Positions 1 through 9,566 of a stretch of 64,000 bases of DNA are shown one piece after another. The DNA lies in assembly GCA_947396885.1 (NCBI GenBank), contig OX377205.1, positions 76,356,969-76,420,968 of the forward strand, given 5' to 3'. The DNA is from Heligmosomoides polygyrus polygyrus. Lineage: Eukaryota > Nematoda > Chromadorea > Rhabditida > Heligmosomidae. The notes below the pieces were generated by a model. The model was not told where the DNA came from. It ran no database searches and saw only the letters and a list, made by a program, of their open reading frames with translations. A program made the translations under genes and the position numbers. Positions within the stretch are counted from its first letter, which is position 1; every line of letters begins with the position of its first letter.

Positions 1-144
1 ATATTCAACCAATCGCCTAACAAATGATTTACAAGCTTGAAGGAGAACAGCAGAGTTCCCCGTTGATAAAAAGCGAAATATGCGGTACATAACAACAAAT
101 GTCTTGCATATAATGGTGTCGCAATGTTTGTCAAAGCTAAGGTC

Positions 145-189
145 AACTATGAACTATGAACTATGAACTATGAACTATGAACTATGAAG
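145..189. repeat. 7-bp tandem repeat
   Basis: The heptamer AACTATG is repeated about six times in a row with no interruption. It is a simple microsatellite with no coding significance. Confidence 0.9.
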
Positions 190-571
190 CCAAGATCCCT
201 GACCTGTTCGACCTTCTCGATAACTGACATGCCCAAACGATAGCTACTCAGACAAACCTCGGGAACGACCGCCGGCAGATCCGCCCACTTTTCGATTTGG
301 CGGACAAAGGGGGGAACTCCGGCGGGGGCGTGTCCCCAGCCTTCGGCCGGCCATCGGCGCGCATCGACGCGGAATGTGGACCGCCGGGCGGTCCGCCCAC
401 TTTTGGGCTTGCTGGACAAAGGGGGGAACTCCGGCGGGGGTGTCGGTCCCGGCTGGATTCAGGAAAATTCAGGAAAACGGCTACCGCGGGATCGCTGGGG
501 TCGACCGCCGGTCGATGCCAAAAGGCGGACTTCCCGCGACCGGCTGGCGGTTCACAACGGGAGGCTGGCGG

Positions 572-1008
572 TCCACAACGCTCGCCGGCGCCCAAATCGA
601 TCGGCCGCACGCGCGTCGCGGCGCGCGAGGCGTCGCTGCCCGGGGTCGACCGCCGGTCGAAGCCAAACGGCGGAGCTCTGGCGGGTGGCTGGCGGTTCAC
701 AACGCTCGCCGGCGCCCAAATCGATCGGCCGCACGCGCGTCCGGCGCGCGAGGCGTCGCTGCCCGGGGTCGACCGCCGGTCGAAGATAAACGGCGGAGCT
801 CCGGCGGGTGGCTGGCGGCTCACAACGCTCGCCGGCGCCCAAATCGATCGGCCGCACGCGCGTCGCGGCGCGCGAGGCGTCGCTGCCCGGGGTCGACCGC
901 CGGTCGAAGCCAAACGGCGGAGCTCCGGCGGGTGCCTGGCGGCTCACAACGCTCGCCGGCGCCCAAATCGATCGGCCGCACGCGCGTCGCGGCACGCGAG
1001 GCGGCGAG
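572..1008 (+). repeat. 124-bp tandem array, copy 1
   Basis: The phrase CTCGCCGGCGCCCAAATCGA recurs at 581, 705, 828 and 952, so the period is 123-124 bp with about 3.5 units. Units differ by a few substitutions, and one carries GATAAA where the others have GCCAAA. The mixed 123/124 period argues against translation. Confidence 0.9.
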
Positions 1009-1106
1009 CGCGTGATTCAATTGTTTGAGCGCCACCGAGCGGTCGGCGCTCACAGTGGGCTTCCGTCCGGCGCCCCTTCGTTTTTTTTGTGGCACAGGCT
1101 CTTAAG

Positions 1107-1144
1107 AGCTCAGCAAACCGAAGAGATCTTCGGTTTGCTGAGCT
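1107..1144. repeat. 18-bp-arm hairpin
   Basis: Arms at 1107-1124 and 1127-1144 are perfectly complementary with a two-base loop. The same hairpin, with one mismatch, is in the second copy of the block near 9031-9068. It could form a very stable stem in RNA or single-stranded DNA. Confidence 0.85.
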
Positions 1145-1185
1145 TGTCGTCTGTTGAATGTGCCTGGGTGCGATGAGAAGAAGCT

Positions 1186-1405
1186 GCTAAGGCGCAAATA
1201 GGGTCGGAGGGAGGGAGGGGGGGGGCTTACCCCATACTCAGTGCTGTTGGTTTTACGCCTTGGAGGGAATCACGTGTATGTGAAGTTACATCGGAATGGC
1301 CTACCTCAGTTCACCGCAGGAGTAAAACACACCATTGCTGCAAAAAAATCCGGTTGCAGCCCTGTCCTACAGTGACCCCCCACCCGACCCTATTTGCGCC
1401 TTAGC
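1186..1405. mobile_element. MITE, CGCAAATAGGG family, copy 1
   Basis: A 220-bp unit is bounded by terminal inverted repeats reading GCTAAGGCGCAAATAGGGTC inward from both ends. It has no coding capacity. A 225-bp copy sits at 9110-9334 inside the second GC-rich block and a diverged one at 11559-11772 in a cdk-7 intron, so it is an independent mobile unit carried within the larger block. The superfamily is not determined. Confidence 0.75.
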
Positions 1406-1432
1406 AACTTGTTCCCATCGAGCCAAACTCTC

Positions 1433-1652
1433 TGAATGTTCAGCTCGATTTTAATTGATACCGTCTTGTTTTAGAATGTTCAGCTCGATTTTAGTTGCTA
1501 TCAACCGTCTTGTTTTAGAATGTTCAGCTCGATTTTTAATTGATACCAACCGTCTTGTTCTAGAATGTTCAGCTCGATTTTAATTGCTATCAATCGTCTT
1601 GTTTTAGAATGTTCGCCTCGGTTTTTAATTGATACTAACCGTCTTGCTTTAG
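1433..1652. repeat. 48-bp tandem array
   Basis: Five units of about 44-50 bp each contain TGTTCAGCTCGATTTT followed by a variant of ATTGATACCAACCGTCTTG. The second GC-rich block runs into an assembly gap exactly where this array should begin. Confidence 0.85.
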
Positions 1653-1654
1653 AC

Positions 1655-1738
1655 GAGCATTAAGTCCGACTGACCTGGCATGTCCTAATCAGAGGGGGGG
1701 GGAGCATTAAGTCCGACTGACCTGGCATGTCCTAATCA
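1655..1738. repeat. 37-bp direct duplication
   Basis: GAGCATTAAGTCCGACTGAC and the bases after it occur at 1655-1691 and again at 1702-1738, separated by a short G-run. Confidence 0.85.
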
Positions 1739-2278
1739 TAACGAATACTAAGCTAAGCGAGATCGCGCAGTGTATTCGACTAGCTCGCCGCGATATTTAA
1801 TTCGATTGATAGCAAGATTTTCTGCGTGAAGTACCACTTGTAAACGGGACAAGAAAAACTGTTATAGGAAGATATATTCTCACTTCTTGTTTCAAGCAAA
1901 CAGCGTGTACTCACAAGCTGTTGTTCTAGGATAAGGCGATGCTGTTTTCACTACACCACCTTTAGCTGTTCCCTCACTACTTGTGCGTGAATTTGCGTGT
2001 GGCTGGTGCAGTTGCGTCGTCTCTTTTTTCGTCATGCCTTATCACATGTTGGTTGTTGTTTTTCACTGCTTGCTTGCCCACGCCCATCGGTTCATCTTGC
2101 GGATCCTCCTAATCTTCTTGTCCTCCACTACTTCCAGCTGTTCGCCTTCGTCAACTTCAAGCTGACGTGATTCGAAGTCCTTTAGTATGCTGGCCATCGT
2201 TCGGCCAGCTTGATTTCTTCCCTCGAAGGTTTCGAGGTTTCCTAAACTTCGGAGCAGTTTGGGTATCTTCTTGGGGCG
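1739..2278. other. No gene recognised
   Basis: AT-balanced sequence with no conserved exon. A 75-codon open frame on the minus strand (2063-2290) is rich in charged residues, but I cannot tie it to splice sites or a family, and its 5' end runs into the adjacent foldback element. Confidence 0.5.
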
Positions 2279-2745
2279 CGCGATTCTCATCGGGGCGCGT
2301 CATTGTCTGGTGAAACTAATACTGTCCGTCCGGTCACAAAATGCGCTTGAAACTGGAGTTATGCAGCTATAGTATATGCTAATTCCAGCACAGCCGATTC
2401 AGCCACCTAAGAGGACCCACAAATCACAGTCTTTCGTTGTCGTTGTGCTTTTTATCTCTTTTACAGTCATCTGGTTCAGAGACTTATATCAAAGCAAAGG
2501 GTAAAGAGATTTCTGTGGTGTGTAAGTAGTCAAGATTGCTCCATGCCCCTGCCTAAAACCTTGCATTTCAAACTCGATTGATTGTGCGTGGCTAAATGTT
2601 GTCACAACCTTGTTACTATTGGCTACATTAATCAGTGCCGTGCCTCTTTCAAAATTACCGCATAACTCCAGTTTCGAGCGCATTTTGTGACCAGACGGAC
2701 AGTATTAGTTTCATCAGACAATAACGCGCCCCGATGAGAATCGCG
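2279..2745. mobile_element. Foldback MITE with about 90-bp inverted arms
   Basis: Arms at about 2279-2371 and 2657-2745 are inverted copies, starting CGCGATTCTCATCGGGGCGC at the outer edge and ending near AACTGGAGTTATGC. The roughly 285-bp centre has no coding sequence. Length and symmetry fit a non-autonomous foldback DNA element. Confidence 0.85.
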
Positions 2746-3191
2746 GTTCAGCAGACCTCTGATTTCCAGACGACAGGCAAAGATGAGGGAAAGTGTGTAT
2801 CGATGCCCTATAGCTTTATTTGTGGGATCCGCACACCTCGTTTCTCATTTTAACCACCTCCGACGTCACATCCTGGCCTCTTTTGAAAATGTGAGCAGGA
2901 TGGTTTTCCCCTTGGTCCATGTATTAGAAATAGAAACAGACTATGAGAGCCTGTAGTGCTGTCCGTATTGTGCGCAGTGCTGCTTCGTGCACTTCGTACT
3001 TGTGTATCACTGGGGTTGAACATTTATACATCACCATGCGTGAGGGAAAACGAGACGAAGCAACTGCACCAGGTCTAATAGATGGCACCCAAAGCCCATC
3101 TCCAGCTTCTTCACTTCTTCCTCCTTTCTCTAAGTAGTTGACCTGAAAACCAACACATCCGCTACCAATGTTCCATGTGGCATTCAAGAAG

Positions 3192-3251
3192 TCATTTGTC
3201 GTTTTCGCGTCATCGTTTTCGCGTCGTCGTTTTCGCGTCGTCGTTTTCGCA
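3192..3251. repeat. 15-bp tandem repeat
   Basis: GTCGTTTTCGCGTC-type units repeat about four times. The flanks at 2746-3330 hold no recognisable gene. Confidence 0.8.
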
Positions 3252-3331
3252 GTGAGGATGGATAATAAGCTCTGAGAAACAAGGGAACTAAGCGGGCTGG
3301 TGCCCGCTCTGAGATTGCACATGGTCGTGAA

Positions 3332-3410
3332 ACGCTCACATAAGACACGGTTTCTGTGCTCTCCTCGCTGTCGTGGAGGAGAGCAAAGAAACCGTGTCTA
3401 TGTGAGCGTC
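3332..3410. repeat. Long near-perfect hairpin
   Basis: ACGCTCACATAAGACACGGT at the left edge pairs with ACCGTGTCTATGTGAGCGT at the right, and the inner CTCTCCTC pairs with GAGGAGAG around a loop of about ten bases. The stem is about 33 bp, hairpin-RNA sized, but it is more likely a small foldback element. A related diverged string occurs near 36150-36190. Confidence 0.8.
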
Positions 3411-3485
3411 ACTTGTCTCCAGAATTCGACTTTCTATGTGGGAATTTTGGTTTGAAAGTGAACCTAGAAGAGTGGAAACGAGACA

Positions 3486-4006
3486 ATTATAAACGGCGGA
3501 TATCAGGATCGGCTCACCGTAACCGCAGTGCGGGTCGCGCCGAGACTTTTGCTGTCTGTGCCCTCCTAGCTCATAGATTGCGCGTCAGCGTCCACGTTGC
3601 GACATCCGATCGATGTCTTGTGCGCACGCGATGGCACCGTCGGCAAGTGGGTCGTGGTGCAGTAGGTAGTAGATGTTTGCTTCGTGCGAGGGACATCAGG
3701 GGTTTGGTTCTCCTGCATCGTGGCATCCTTGCATTTCAGCTGAGTATCTGAGATCTGGGAGATTTCGACGTCTACACGACATTGCGCGTTTTTGCGCATT
3801 GTTTCAGCCGTATGCACTTCGCCGCTCGAAGAACGCAGAACCCAGCCGCGAACTCCCCCTGAGCCAAGAAAGTAGTCTCCATACGAGCAGCTTGTATGGC
3901 GCACCGTAGAGTCCCTTCCCTAGCCTTGTTCTGCGACTGCACAAAGGACGTCTCACCCGAAGCCTAAGGTTACGGTGAGCCGGTCCTGATATTCGCCGTT
4001 TATAAT
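3486..4006. mobile_element. Foldback element with ATTATAAACGGCG termini
   Basis: The first ~45 bp (ATTATAAACGGCGGATATCA onward, through GGCTCACCGTAACC) are inverted at the right end (GGTTACGGTGAGCC through CGCCGTTTATAAT). The centre is non-coding; overlapping open frames here are artefacts. Confidence 0.8.
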
Positions 4007-4117
4007 CCTGTGTGGAAGCGAAGCATCACACATCGTTGGTTTGCCTTTTTGAAATTGTTTAGATTCTGTGGCAACGTTTTATTTTTTCAGTAGGGTTTTA
4101 TTAAGAAAAAGGACCTA

Positions 4118-5099
4118 CTAGGTTGTAACGAATTAAATGGCACTGGCTCGCGCCATTTTTTGGCGCGTCTTTACGCGTTTGATCAAGAACAAACCGTAAC
4201 ATGTGGCGTATCATTTAGAAGCGCAGACTTTGCCCTACCGGTGAGTACCAAATTTTCTATGTAAAAGTGGGAAAACTTAGAGTTTTATTGACTTTTTTGC
4301 AGTTGGACAAAAGGGTAATCCGAGGCATTTACTTGTATGAATTCAAGCTGGGCACTACAGCTAAGGAGGCGGACGAGAAGATAACGCCGCATTCGGTCAA
4401 GAATGTTCCACAATTCGGACGGCGTATCGTTGGTATCAGAAGTTCCGGAATAGAGATGAGAGCTTGGAAAAACATGAAGGTCGTGGGAGGCATAGTGATG
4501 TTGACGAGGACAAGCTGAGAGATGTGGTAGAGGAGGATCCACACAAAGGTACCAGGGAGATAGCGAAGGTTCTTGGCGTCAGTCACAACACAGCTGCCCG
4601 GCATCTGAAGGAAATTGGAAAGACCAAAAAGCTGGAAAGATGGGTGCCTCACGAGCTGTCTGAGGAGCAAAGAAACCGACGATATGAGATCTCGTCCGCA
4701 CTGCTTCTACGGAACGAAACGAACCCATTCCTTGATCGCATCGTAACCTATGACGAGAAATGGATAATGTACGACAACAGGCGACGATCGAAACCCTACC
4801 ACATCCTCCGTTTTCTCCCGACCCCTCCCCCACAGACTACCATTTCTTCAAGCATCTTGGCGACTTCTTGCTAGGGAAAATATTCAAATACCAACAGGAT
4901 GCCAAAGTGCCTTCGAAGATTTCGTCAATTCCAGAACTTCTGATTTGTATGCTACTGGGATAAAAAAGCTTGTGTCACGTTGGAAAAGATGTGTAGAATC
5001 AGAAGGTTCTTATTTCGATTAAAAAACTTGTCTACAAGCCAAGATATTAACTGTTTAAATTTACAGTGGTTCAGTGCCATTTATTTTGTTACAACCTAA
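4118..5099 (+). mobile_element. Internally deleted mariner element 1
   Basis: Terminal inverted repeats read CTAGGTTGTAACGAATTAAA on the left and TTAGGTTGTAACAAAATAAA inward from the right, each flanked by a TA target dinucleotide (4116-4117 and 5100-5101). At 982 bp it is about 0.3 kb shorter than a typical mariner, and the missing part lies in the transposase core. Confidence 0.85.
4303..4963 (+). pseudogene. Mariner transposase relic (deleted, frameshifted)
   Basis: The reading begins LDKRVIRGIYLYEFKLGTTA, the N-terminal helix-turn-helix region of mariner transposases, then changes frame. It continues through a second HTH (VSHNTAARHLKEIGK), a WVPHELS linker and YDEKW, the segment carrying the first catalytic Asp. 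The segment with the second catalytic Asp (HDNARPH in the family) has been deleted. The sequence resumes, in another frame, with HPPFSPDPSPTDYHFF, which carries the third catalytic Asp, and runs out after about 40 more residues. With one catalytic residue and about 100 codons lost, it cannot encode an active enzyme. The family assignment is firm; the exact start is not. Confidence 0.85.
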
Positions 5100-5399
5100 T
5101 AGATGGTTTGAAATGTGGCGTTTTACATTACAAAGGAGGACATGCACATTACTCCACGATCACATTTTACCCCTGGTAGTTAGCAGAGCCGTCCACTTCC
5201 TAACCAAAATCCACTTAGGAAGTCGAATTCTGGAGACAATTGCTGTGTGATTTTTTGAAATATAAAAAAATGGACTAAGGTTTTTTCAAATAGTAGTAAA
5301 GTGGCAATTTGTTAGTGTTAAAAGAAGATGCTGCGCCATGCCCTCATCCGTGACGTCGCTATTTTATTCGATTGATACCTTCGTACACTCTGAACACTT

Positions 5400-5409
5400 A
5401 ACACTTCAG
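5400..5409 (+). promoter_or_regulatory. Probable trans-splice acceptor
   Basis: AACACTTCAG lies 14 bases before the ATG of the small gene at 5424. A 3' splice site this close to a start codon with no coding sequence before it is typical of SL trans-splicing in nematodes; a 5'-UTR intron is the alternative. Confidence 0.5.
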
Positions 5410-5423
5410 TGTTGGTGACGTGA

Positions 5424-6039
5424 ATGGATCCCCCGCGACCACACCGAAGGGAAAAAAGAACTATCAGAGAGATAAACGGTAGAAATTGTTTTCTTGCTGA
5501 CAGCGGAGCCTTGATAGGATGAATCCCTTTTTCGTTTATTGCTTCCAGCATCTCTCCCCACTGCCTTCCCTCCTAAGAGATCACGTGTAATCGGAATAAG
5601 GGAGGAGATAGAGGGAAACGAAAATGTCGTTGTCGAAGCCAAGGATATTGCCGATGCCAAGGGTTCCAAACAGTGGCAGCGGTCCGGAGAAGAAGAAGGT
5701 GCTCGCACAGGCGAGCACTTAATGTTGATGGAACGGAGTCGGAGGTTGATGGAACGTGTGAGGGTCCACCTGCATGTGGTTAGCTCCATCCCGACCTCTG
5801 ATTCTATAGCCGTTCGCTCTCTGTGCGACTCGATCCGTCAGCAAGCAGATATCATTGCAGGGATGGCTGCCACTGTAAGCGTATCAATTCTAGTCCTAGT
5901 TCAGTCTACCACTTCGTTCACTGACGGTCCTTTTTAGATCGATTCGTTGATAAGTCAAGTCTCATTCCTGCACATGATGCAGCTCTTAGAAAAACCAACA
6001 CCTACGTCGTCACATCGTCCCGGAGAACACTGCCACTAG
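5424..6039 (+). CDS. Uncharacterised three-exon nematode protein, 160 aa
   Basis: Exons 5424-5478, 5549-5874 and 5938-6039 join in frame (phases 1 and 0) with GT-AG introns of 70 and 63 bp, giving 160 residues from MDPPRPHRREKR to a TAG stop. The N-terminus is basic and proline-rich, with a possible nuclear-localisation-like PPKRSR around residue 29. The middle is acidic and polar. The C-terminal half is a run of predicted helix (LMLMERSRRLMERVRVHLHV, then SIRQQADIIAGMAAT and SLISQVSFLHMMQLL) that could form a coiled coil or helical interface. There is no signal peptide or membrane segment. I do not recognise the family. Clean splice phasing across three exons is the main support that it is a real gene. 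It lies antisense to, and probably inside, a downstream intron of cdk-7. Confidence 0.65.
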
Positions 6040-6288
6040 CTATTGGGCGTGCATTGTGCGTAGTGGTATTTATATTCCACTCCATGTCACACACTTCTGC
6101 TCCAAAAATGCGCATTTAGGACCGGCCAGCACTGCGCGGCTTTCACGTTAAACCAGACGGCTGGTACTATCAAATGTGAGAACTGTTTCTTGTCCGTTGC
6201 AAGCAAAAAAAGCGATGCACTCCTCATCTACGACTCCTTTCAGAAGCGCAACGGCTCGTGATGGACAACATCGAAAGCATCCCAAGTC

Positions 6289-6294
6289 AATAAA
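6289..6294 (+). terminator. Possible poly(A) signal
   Basis: AATAAA about 250 bases beyond the stop codon of the preceding gene. It is the first canonical signal downstream; no transcript evidence is available. Confidence 0.35.
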
Positions 6295-6945
6295 GTCGCG
6301 GTTTAACACTACACTATTCACCATAATCCTCCTTAGTTTCTTGCAAGGGCCACATCTCAACGATGTCGCAACAAAGAAAGATTAGGTGAATTATCACTTT
6401 CACATTAAATTAGGCAATATACTTAAGCATCGTTGTCGAGAGGGTAGCAGTTCTCATTTACATATAAACAAGGGGAGGTCTATCAAAAAAAACCTAAAGT
6501 TTCGACCAAAAGAGTAATTCAATTCGTCTACACACTACACATCGTTGAGGTGCGGCCTCGCCATACTAGAGGTCTGTTTTTGCCTCGCATCTGTTGGCTG
6601 AAAGTGCTATGATTTTGAGATCTGTTCTAGCATTGCGTGTTTTAGCTGAAGGTTTGTTTTGATATTGTTTCCTTGCCCCACTTTCTCTACTTCCTTGAGA
6701 TGCTCAATCTCCGAAGTCCTCAGAATCAATCTGCATCTCTAGCCATGCTCCAGTTGTTGTTGATTTTTTTACGTGTTCAATTATCCGTGTGAAGCCTCTG
6801 TCGATTTGTTTGTTTTTCTATAGTGAAGCCAATAAAACAATCTAGTTAAGATCTTTTAAGCACAAAAAGTAAAAAGGTGCGAAAACTTAAAAGGGGCACC
6901 AATCGTGATTTTTTACAAACCCTTGGAAAATGGGCCATTGGGATA
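6295..6945. other. No gene recognised
   Basis: AT-rich sequence without splice-supported open frames or clear repeats, ending at the start of a 105-bp tandem array. Confidence 0.5.
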
Positions 6946-7242
6946 ACGACATTTTTCAAGTCCGGATCTCAGGATAACTCAGATAAGGTGGTATTCACCA
7001 GGCCAGATTTTCGTTGAAAGGGACGAAAAGTTGAAAGGGACACCATCCGTGACTTATATCAAAAGTCCGGATCTCAGGATGACTCAGATAAGGGCATTTC
7101 CACCAGGCCAGAATTTCGTTGAAAGGGACGAAATCTGAAAAGGGACACCATCCGTGACTTATTTTAAAAGTCCGGGTCTCAGGATGATTCAGATAAGGAC
7201 ACTTTCACCGGCCAAATTTTCATTGAAGGGGGCGAAAAGTTC
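6946..7242. repeat. 105-bp tandem array
   Basis: AAGTCCGGATCTCAGGAT and its variants start at 6958, 7063 and 7168, an exact 105-bp period over almost three units. Each unit also carries GAAAGGGACGAAA and GGGACACCATCCGTGA. The same unit, diverged, forms part of the arms of the palindrome that follows. Confidence 0.85.
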
Positions 7243-7844
7243 ACCGTCGTCCATAACTCGGGTCCATAACTGAAACGTGTGACGCTATGGGCCGCTGGTC
7301 AGCAGTGAGAGGAGGCCGTACTGGTCACCAGCTGCAACGGTGGTCACTGCACAGCACACATCGGATCCGACGCCGATGACGGATAATTCGGATCCGTGAT
7401 TTTCTACAAACCTCTGGTAAAGGGCCCAGTGGGATAACGACATTTTTCAAGTCCCGATCTTGGGGCGATTCGGCAGAGGTGGTTTCAGCACACTATTTTC
7501 TACCGATTCCGATGACTGATTTTAATCTGAAAATCATATCCCATTCGGATATCCTTTAGACGATCCAAAAGTCATCGGAATCGTTAGAAAATAGTCCGCT
7601 GAAACCACCTCTGCCGAATCGCCCCAAGATCGGGACTTGAAAAATGTCGTTATCCCACTGGGCCCTTTACCGGAGGTTTGTAGAAAATCACGGATCGGAA
7701 TTATCCGTCATCGGCGTCGGATCCGATGTGTGCTGTGCAGTGACCATCGTTGCAGCTGGTGACCAGTACGGCCTCCTCTCACTGCTGACCAGCGGTCCAT
7801 AACGTCGCACGTTTCAGTTATGGACCCGAGTTATGGACGACGGT
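7243..7844. mobile_element. 600-bp palindromic foldback
   Basis: Arms of about 280 bp (7243-7525 and 7565-7844) are inverted copies with a central spacer of about 40 bp. The outermost bases are ACCGTCGTCCATAACTCGGG and their complement. The arms include GGGATAACGACATTTTTCAA, also found in the neighbouring tandem units. No coding capacity. Confidence 0.85.
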
Positions 7845-8122
7845 GCAACCGGCGGTCCATAACCCGGGTCGGTAAAATTTCGGTAAAATTTCATGTTATG
7901 GTCCGCTGGCCAAAAGCCGGTGGACCGCTGATCATATTCCTCCTCGAGGATGAATGGCTCCTCCTCCGCCTGGGTTATGAACCGCTGCTCATGTTCCGGT
8001 GGACCGCAGCCCGAACTGCTTGTGAACCGATGAAGAACCGCCGCACCTCCGGCACTTTAGGTAACCGTCTCCGCCCACGTTTGGATACGGACGTCGAGCG
8101 GGCTATCAGAATCTCGTCTTTT
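7845..8122. other. Unannotated spacer with short internal repeats
   Basis: The sequence repeats CGGTCCATAAC and GGTAAAATTTC locally, then becomes GC-richer toward the second GC-rich block. A 110-codon open frame here has no family signature. Confidence 0.4.
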
Positions 8123-8190
8123 CGCCGGCGGTCGCTCCCGAGATTTGTCTGAGTATGTTCCTCAGACAAACCTCGGGAACGACCGCCGGC
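8123..8190. repeat. Inverted repeat at the start of GC-rich block 2
   Basis: CGCCGGCGGTCGCTCCCGAG and the following bases through TTTGTCTGAG are inverted to the right of an 8-base spacer, where CTCAGACAAACCTCGGGAAC opens the block. Copy 1 of the block lacks this outer arm. Confidence 0.75.
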
Positions 8191-8485
8191 AGATCCGCCC
8201 ACTTTTCGATTTGGCGGACAAAGGGGGGAGCTCCGGCGGGGGCGTGTCCCCAGCCTTCGGCCGGCCATCGGCGCGCATCGACGCGGAATGTGGACCGCCG
8301 GGCGGTCCGCCCACTTTTGGGCTTGCTGGACAAAGGGGGGAACTCCGGCGGGGGTGTCGGTCCCGGCTGGATTCAGGAAAATTCAGGAAAACGGCTACCG
8401 CGGGATCGTTGGGGTCGACCGCCGGTCGATGCCAAAAGGCGGACTTCCCGCGACCGGCTGGCGGTTCACAACGGGTGGCTGGCGG

Positions 8486-8935
8486 TCCACAACGCTCGCC
8501 GGCGCCCAAATCGATCGGGCGCACGCGCGTCCGGCGCGCGAGGCGTCGCTGCCCGGGGTCGACCGTCGGTCGAAGCCAAACGGCGGAGCTCTGGCGGGTG
8601 GCTGGCGGTTCACAACGCTCGCCGGCGCCCAAATCGATCGGCCGCACGCGCGTCCGGCGCGCGAGGCGTCGCTGCCCGGGGTCGACCGCCGGTCGAAGCC
8701 AAACGGCGGAGCTCCGGCGGGTGGCTGGCGGCTCACAACGCTCGCCGGCGCCCAAATCGAACGGCCGCACGCGCGTCGCGGCGCGCGAGGCGGCGCTGCC
8801 CGGGGTCGACCGCCGGCCGAAGCCCCGGGCGGGCAAACGGCGGAGCTCCGGCGGGTGCCTGGCGGCTCACAACGCTCGCCGGCGCCCAAATCGATCGGCC
8901 GCACGCGCGTAGCGGCACGCGAGGCGGCGAGCGCG
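8486..8935 (+). repeat. 124-bp tandem array, copy 2
   Basis: Unit starts (CTCGCCGGCG) fall at 8495, 8618, 8741 and 8875. The last interval is 134 bp because of a short insertion, CCCCGGGCGGG, absent from copy 1. Confidence 0.9.
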
Positions 8936-9109
8936 TGATTCAATTGTTTGAGCGCCACCGAGCGGTCGGCGCTCACAGTTCGCTTCCGTTCGGCGCCCCT
9001 TCGAATTTTCTCGTGGCACAAGTTCTTAAGAGCTCAGAAAACCGAAGAGATCTTCGGTTTGCTGAGCTCGTCGTCTGTTGAATGTGCTTGGGTGCGATGA
9101 GAAGAAGCT

Positions 9110-9334
9110 GCTAAGGCGCAAATAGGGTCGAAGGGAGGGAGGGGGGGGGGCTTACCGCATACTCAGTGCCGTTGGTTTTACGCCTTGGAGGGAATCACGT
9201 GTATGTGAAGTTACATCGGAATGGCCTAACTCAGTGCACCGCAGGAGTAGAACACACCATTGCTGCAAAAAAAAATCCGGTTGCAGCCCTGTCCTACAAG
9301 GTGACCCCCCACCCGATCCTATTTGCGCCTTAGC
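9110..9334. mobile_element. MITE, CGCAAATAGGG family, copy 2
   Basis: Same inverted ends as the element at 1186-1405 and inserted at the same place in the GC-rich block, so it was present before the block was duplicated. Confidence 0.75.
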
Positions 9335-9366
9335 AACTTGTTCTCATCGAACCAAACTCTCAGAAT

Positions 9367-9566
9367 NNNNNNNNNNNNNNNNNNNNNNNNNNNNNNNNNN
9401 NNNNNNNNNNNNNNNNNNNNNNNNNNNNNNNNNNNNNNNNNNNNNNNNNNNNNNNNNNNNNNNNNNNNNNNNNNNNNNNNNNNNNNNNNNNNNNNNNNNN
9501 NNNNNNNNNNNNNNNNNNNNNNNNNNNNNNNNNNNNNNNNNNNNNNNNNNNNNNNNNNNNNNNNNN
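9367..9566. other. Assembly gap (200 N)
   Basis: Exactly 200 undetermined bases, probably a nominal scaffold gap. A tandem array is expected on the left and a long palindrome starts on the right, both hard to assemble. Confidence 0.99.

Larger units (their letters stand above)
247..1433 (+). repeat. GC-rich 1.2 kb dispersed block, copy 1
   Basis: A strongly GC-rich block begins at CTCAGACAAACCTCGGGAAC and is repeated almost base for base at 8161-9366. In order it holds a unit with two copies of a CCGCCCACTTTT motif, a 124-bp tandem array, a short palindrome and a terminal MITE. Long open frames exist in four of the six frames only because the sequence is GC-rich and stop-poor; they do not match each other or any protein family I know. 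The copy ends where a 48-bp tandem array begins. It may be a transposable element or satellite-like unit; the family is not recognised. Confidence 0.85.
3413..5241. mobile_element. Composite element with about 45-bp imperfect terminal inverted repeats
   Basis: GTCTCCAGAATTCGACTT near 3415 is found inverted near 5222-5239, and the similarity continues inward through a TTTTGGTT motif on both sides. Between these ends lie a complete 521-bp foldback (3486-4006) and a TA-flanked mariner (4118-5099), so the outer element seems to have taken two later insertions. The outer element itself has no visible coding capacity. Confidence 0.6.
8161..9366 (+). repeat. GC-rich 1.2 kb dispersed block, copy 2 (cut by gap)
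   Basis: Nearly identical to 247-1433 in order and sequence. Differences include one extra ~10-bp insertion in the tandem array and a handful of substitutions. The copy stops at the assembly gap exactly where a 48-bp tandem array follows copy 1. Confidence 0.85.

Noticed and set aside
248..1176. Long overlapping open frames (up to 243 aa) in four frames
   Set aside because: They come from stop-poor GC-rich sequence with a 123/124-bp tandem period; frames on both strands are equally open and do not match each other.
1433..1652. CRISPR-like array of about 48-bp units
   Set aside because: Units are contiguous tandem copies without unique spacers, in a eukaryotic genome.
2063..2290. 75-aa charged open frame on the minus strand
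   Set aside because: No splice sites, homologue or partner exon recognised; its N-terminal end is formed by a foldback MITE.
8145..9081. Open frames up to 308 aa in the second GC-rich block
   Set aside because: Same artefact as in the first copy; no conserved domain, and the tandem period shifts frame.
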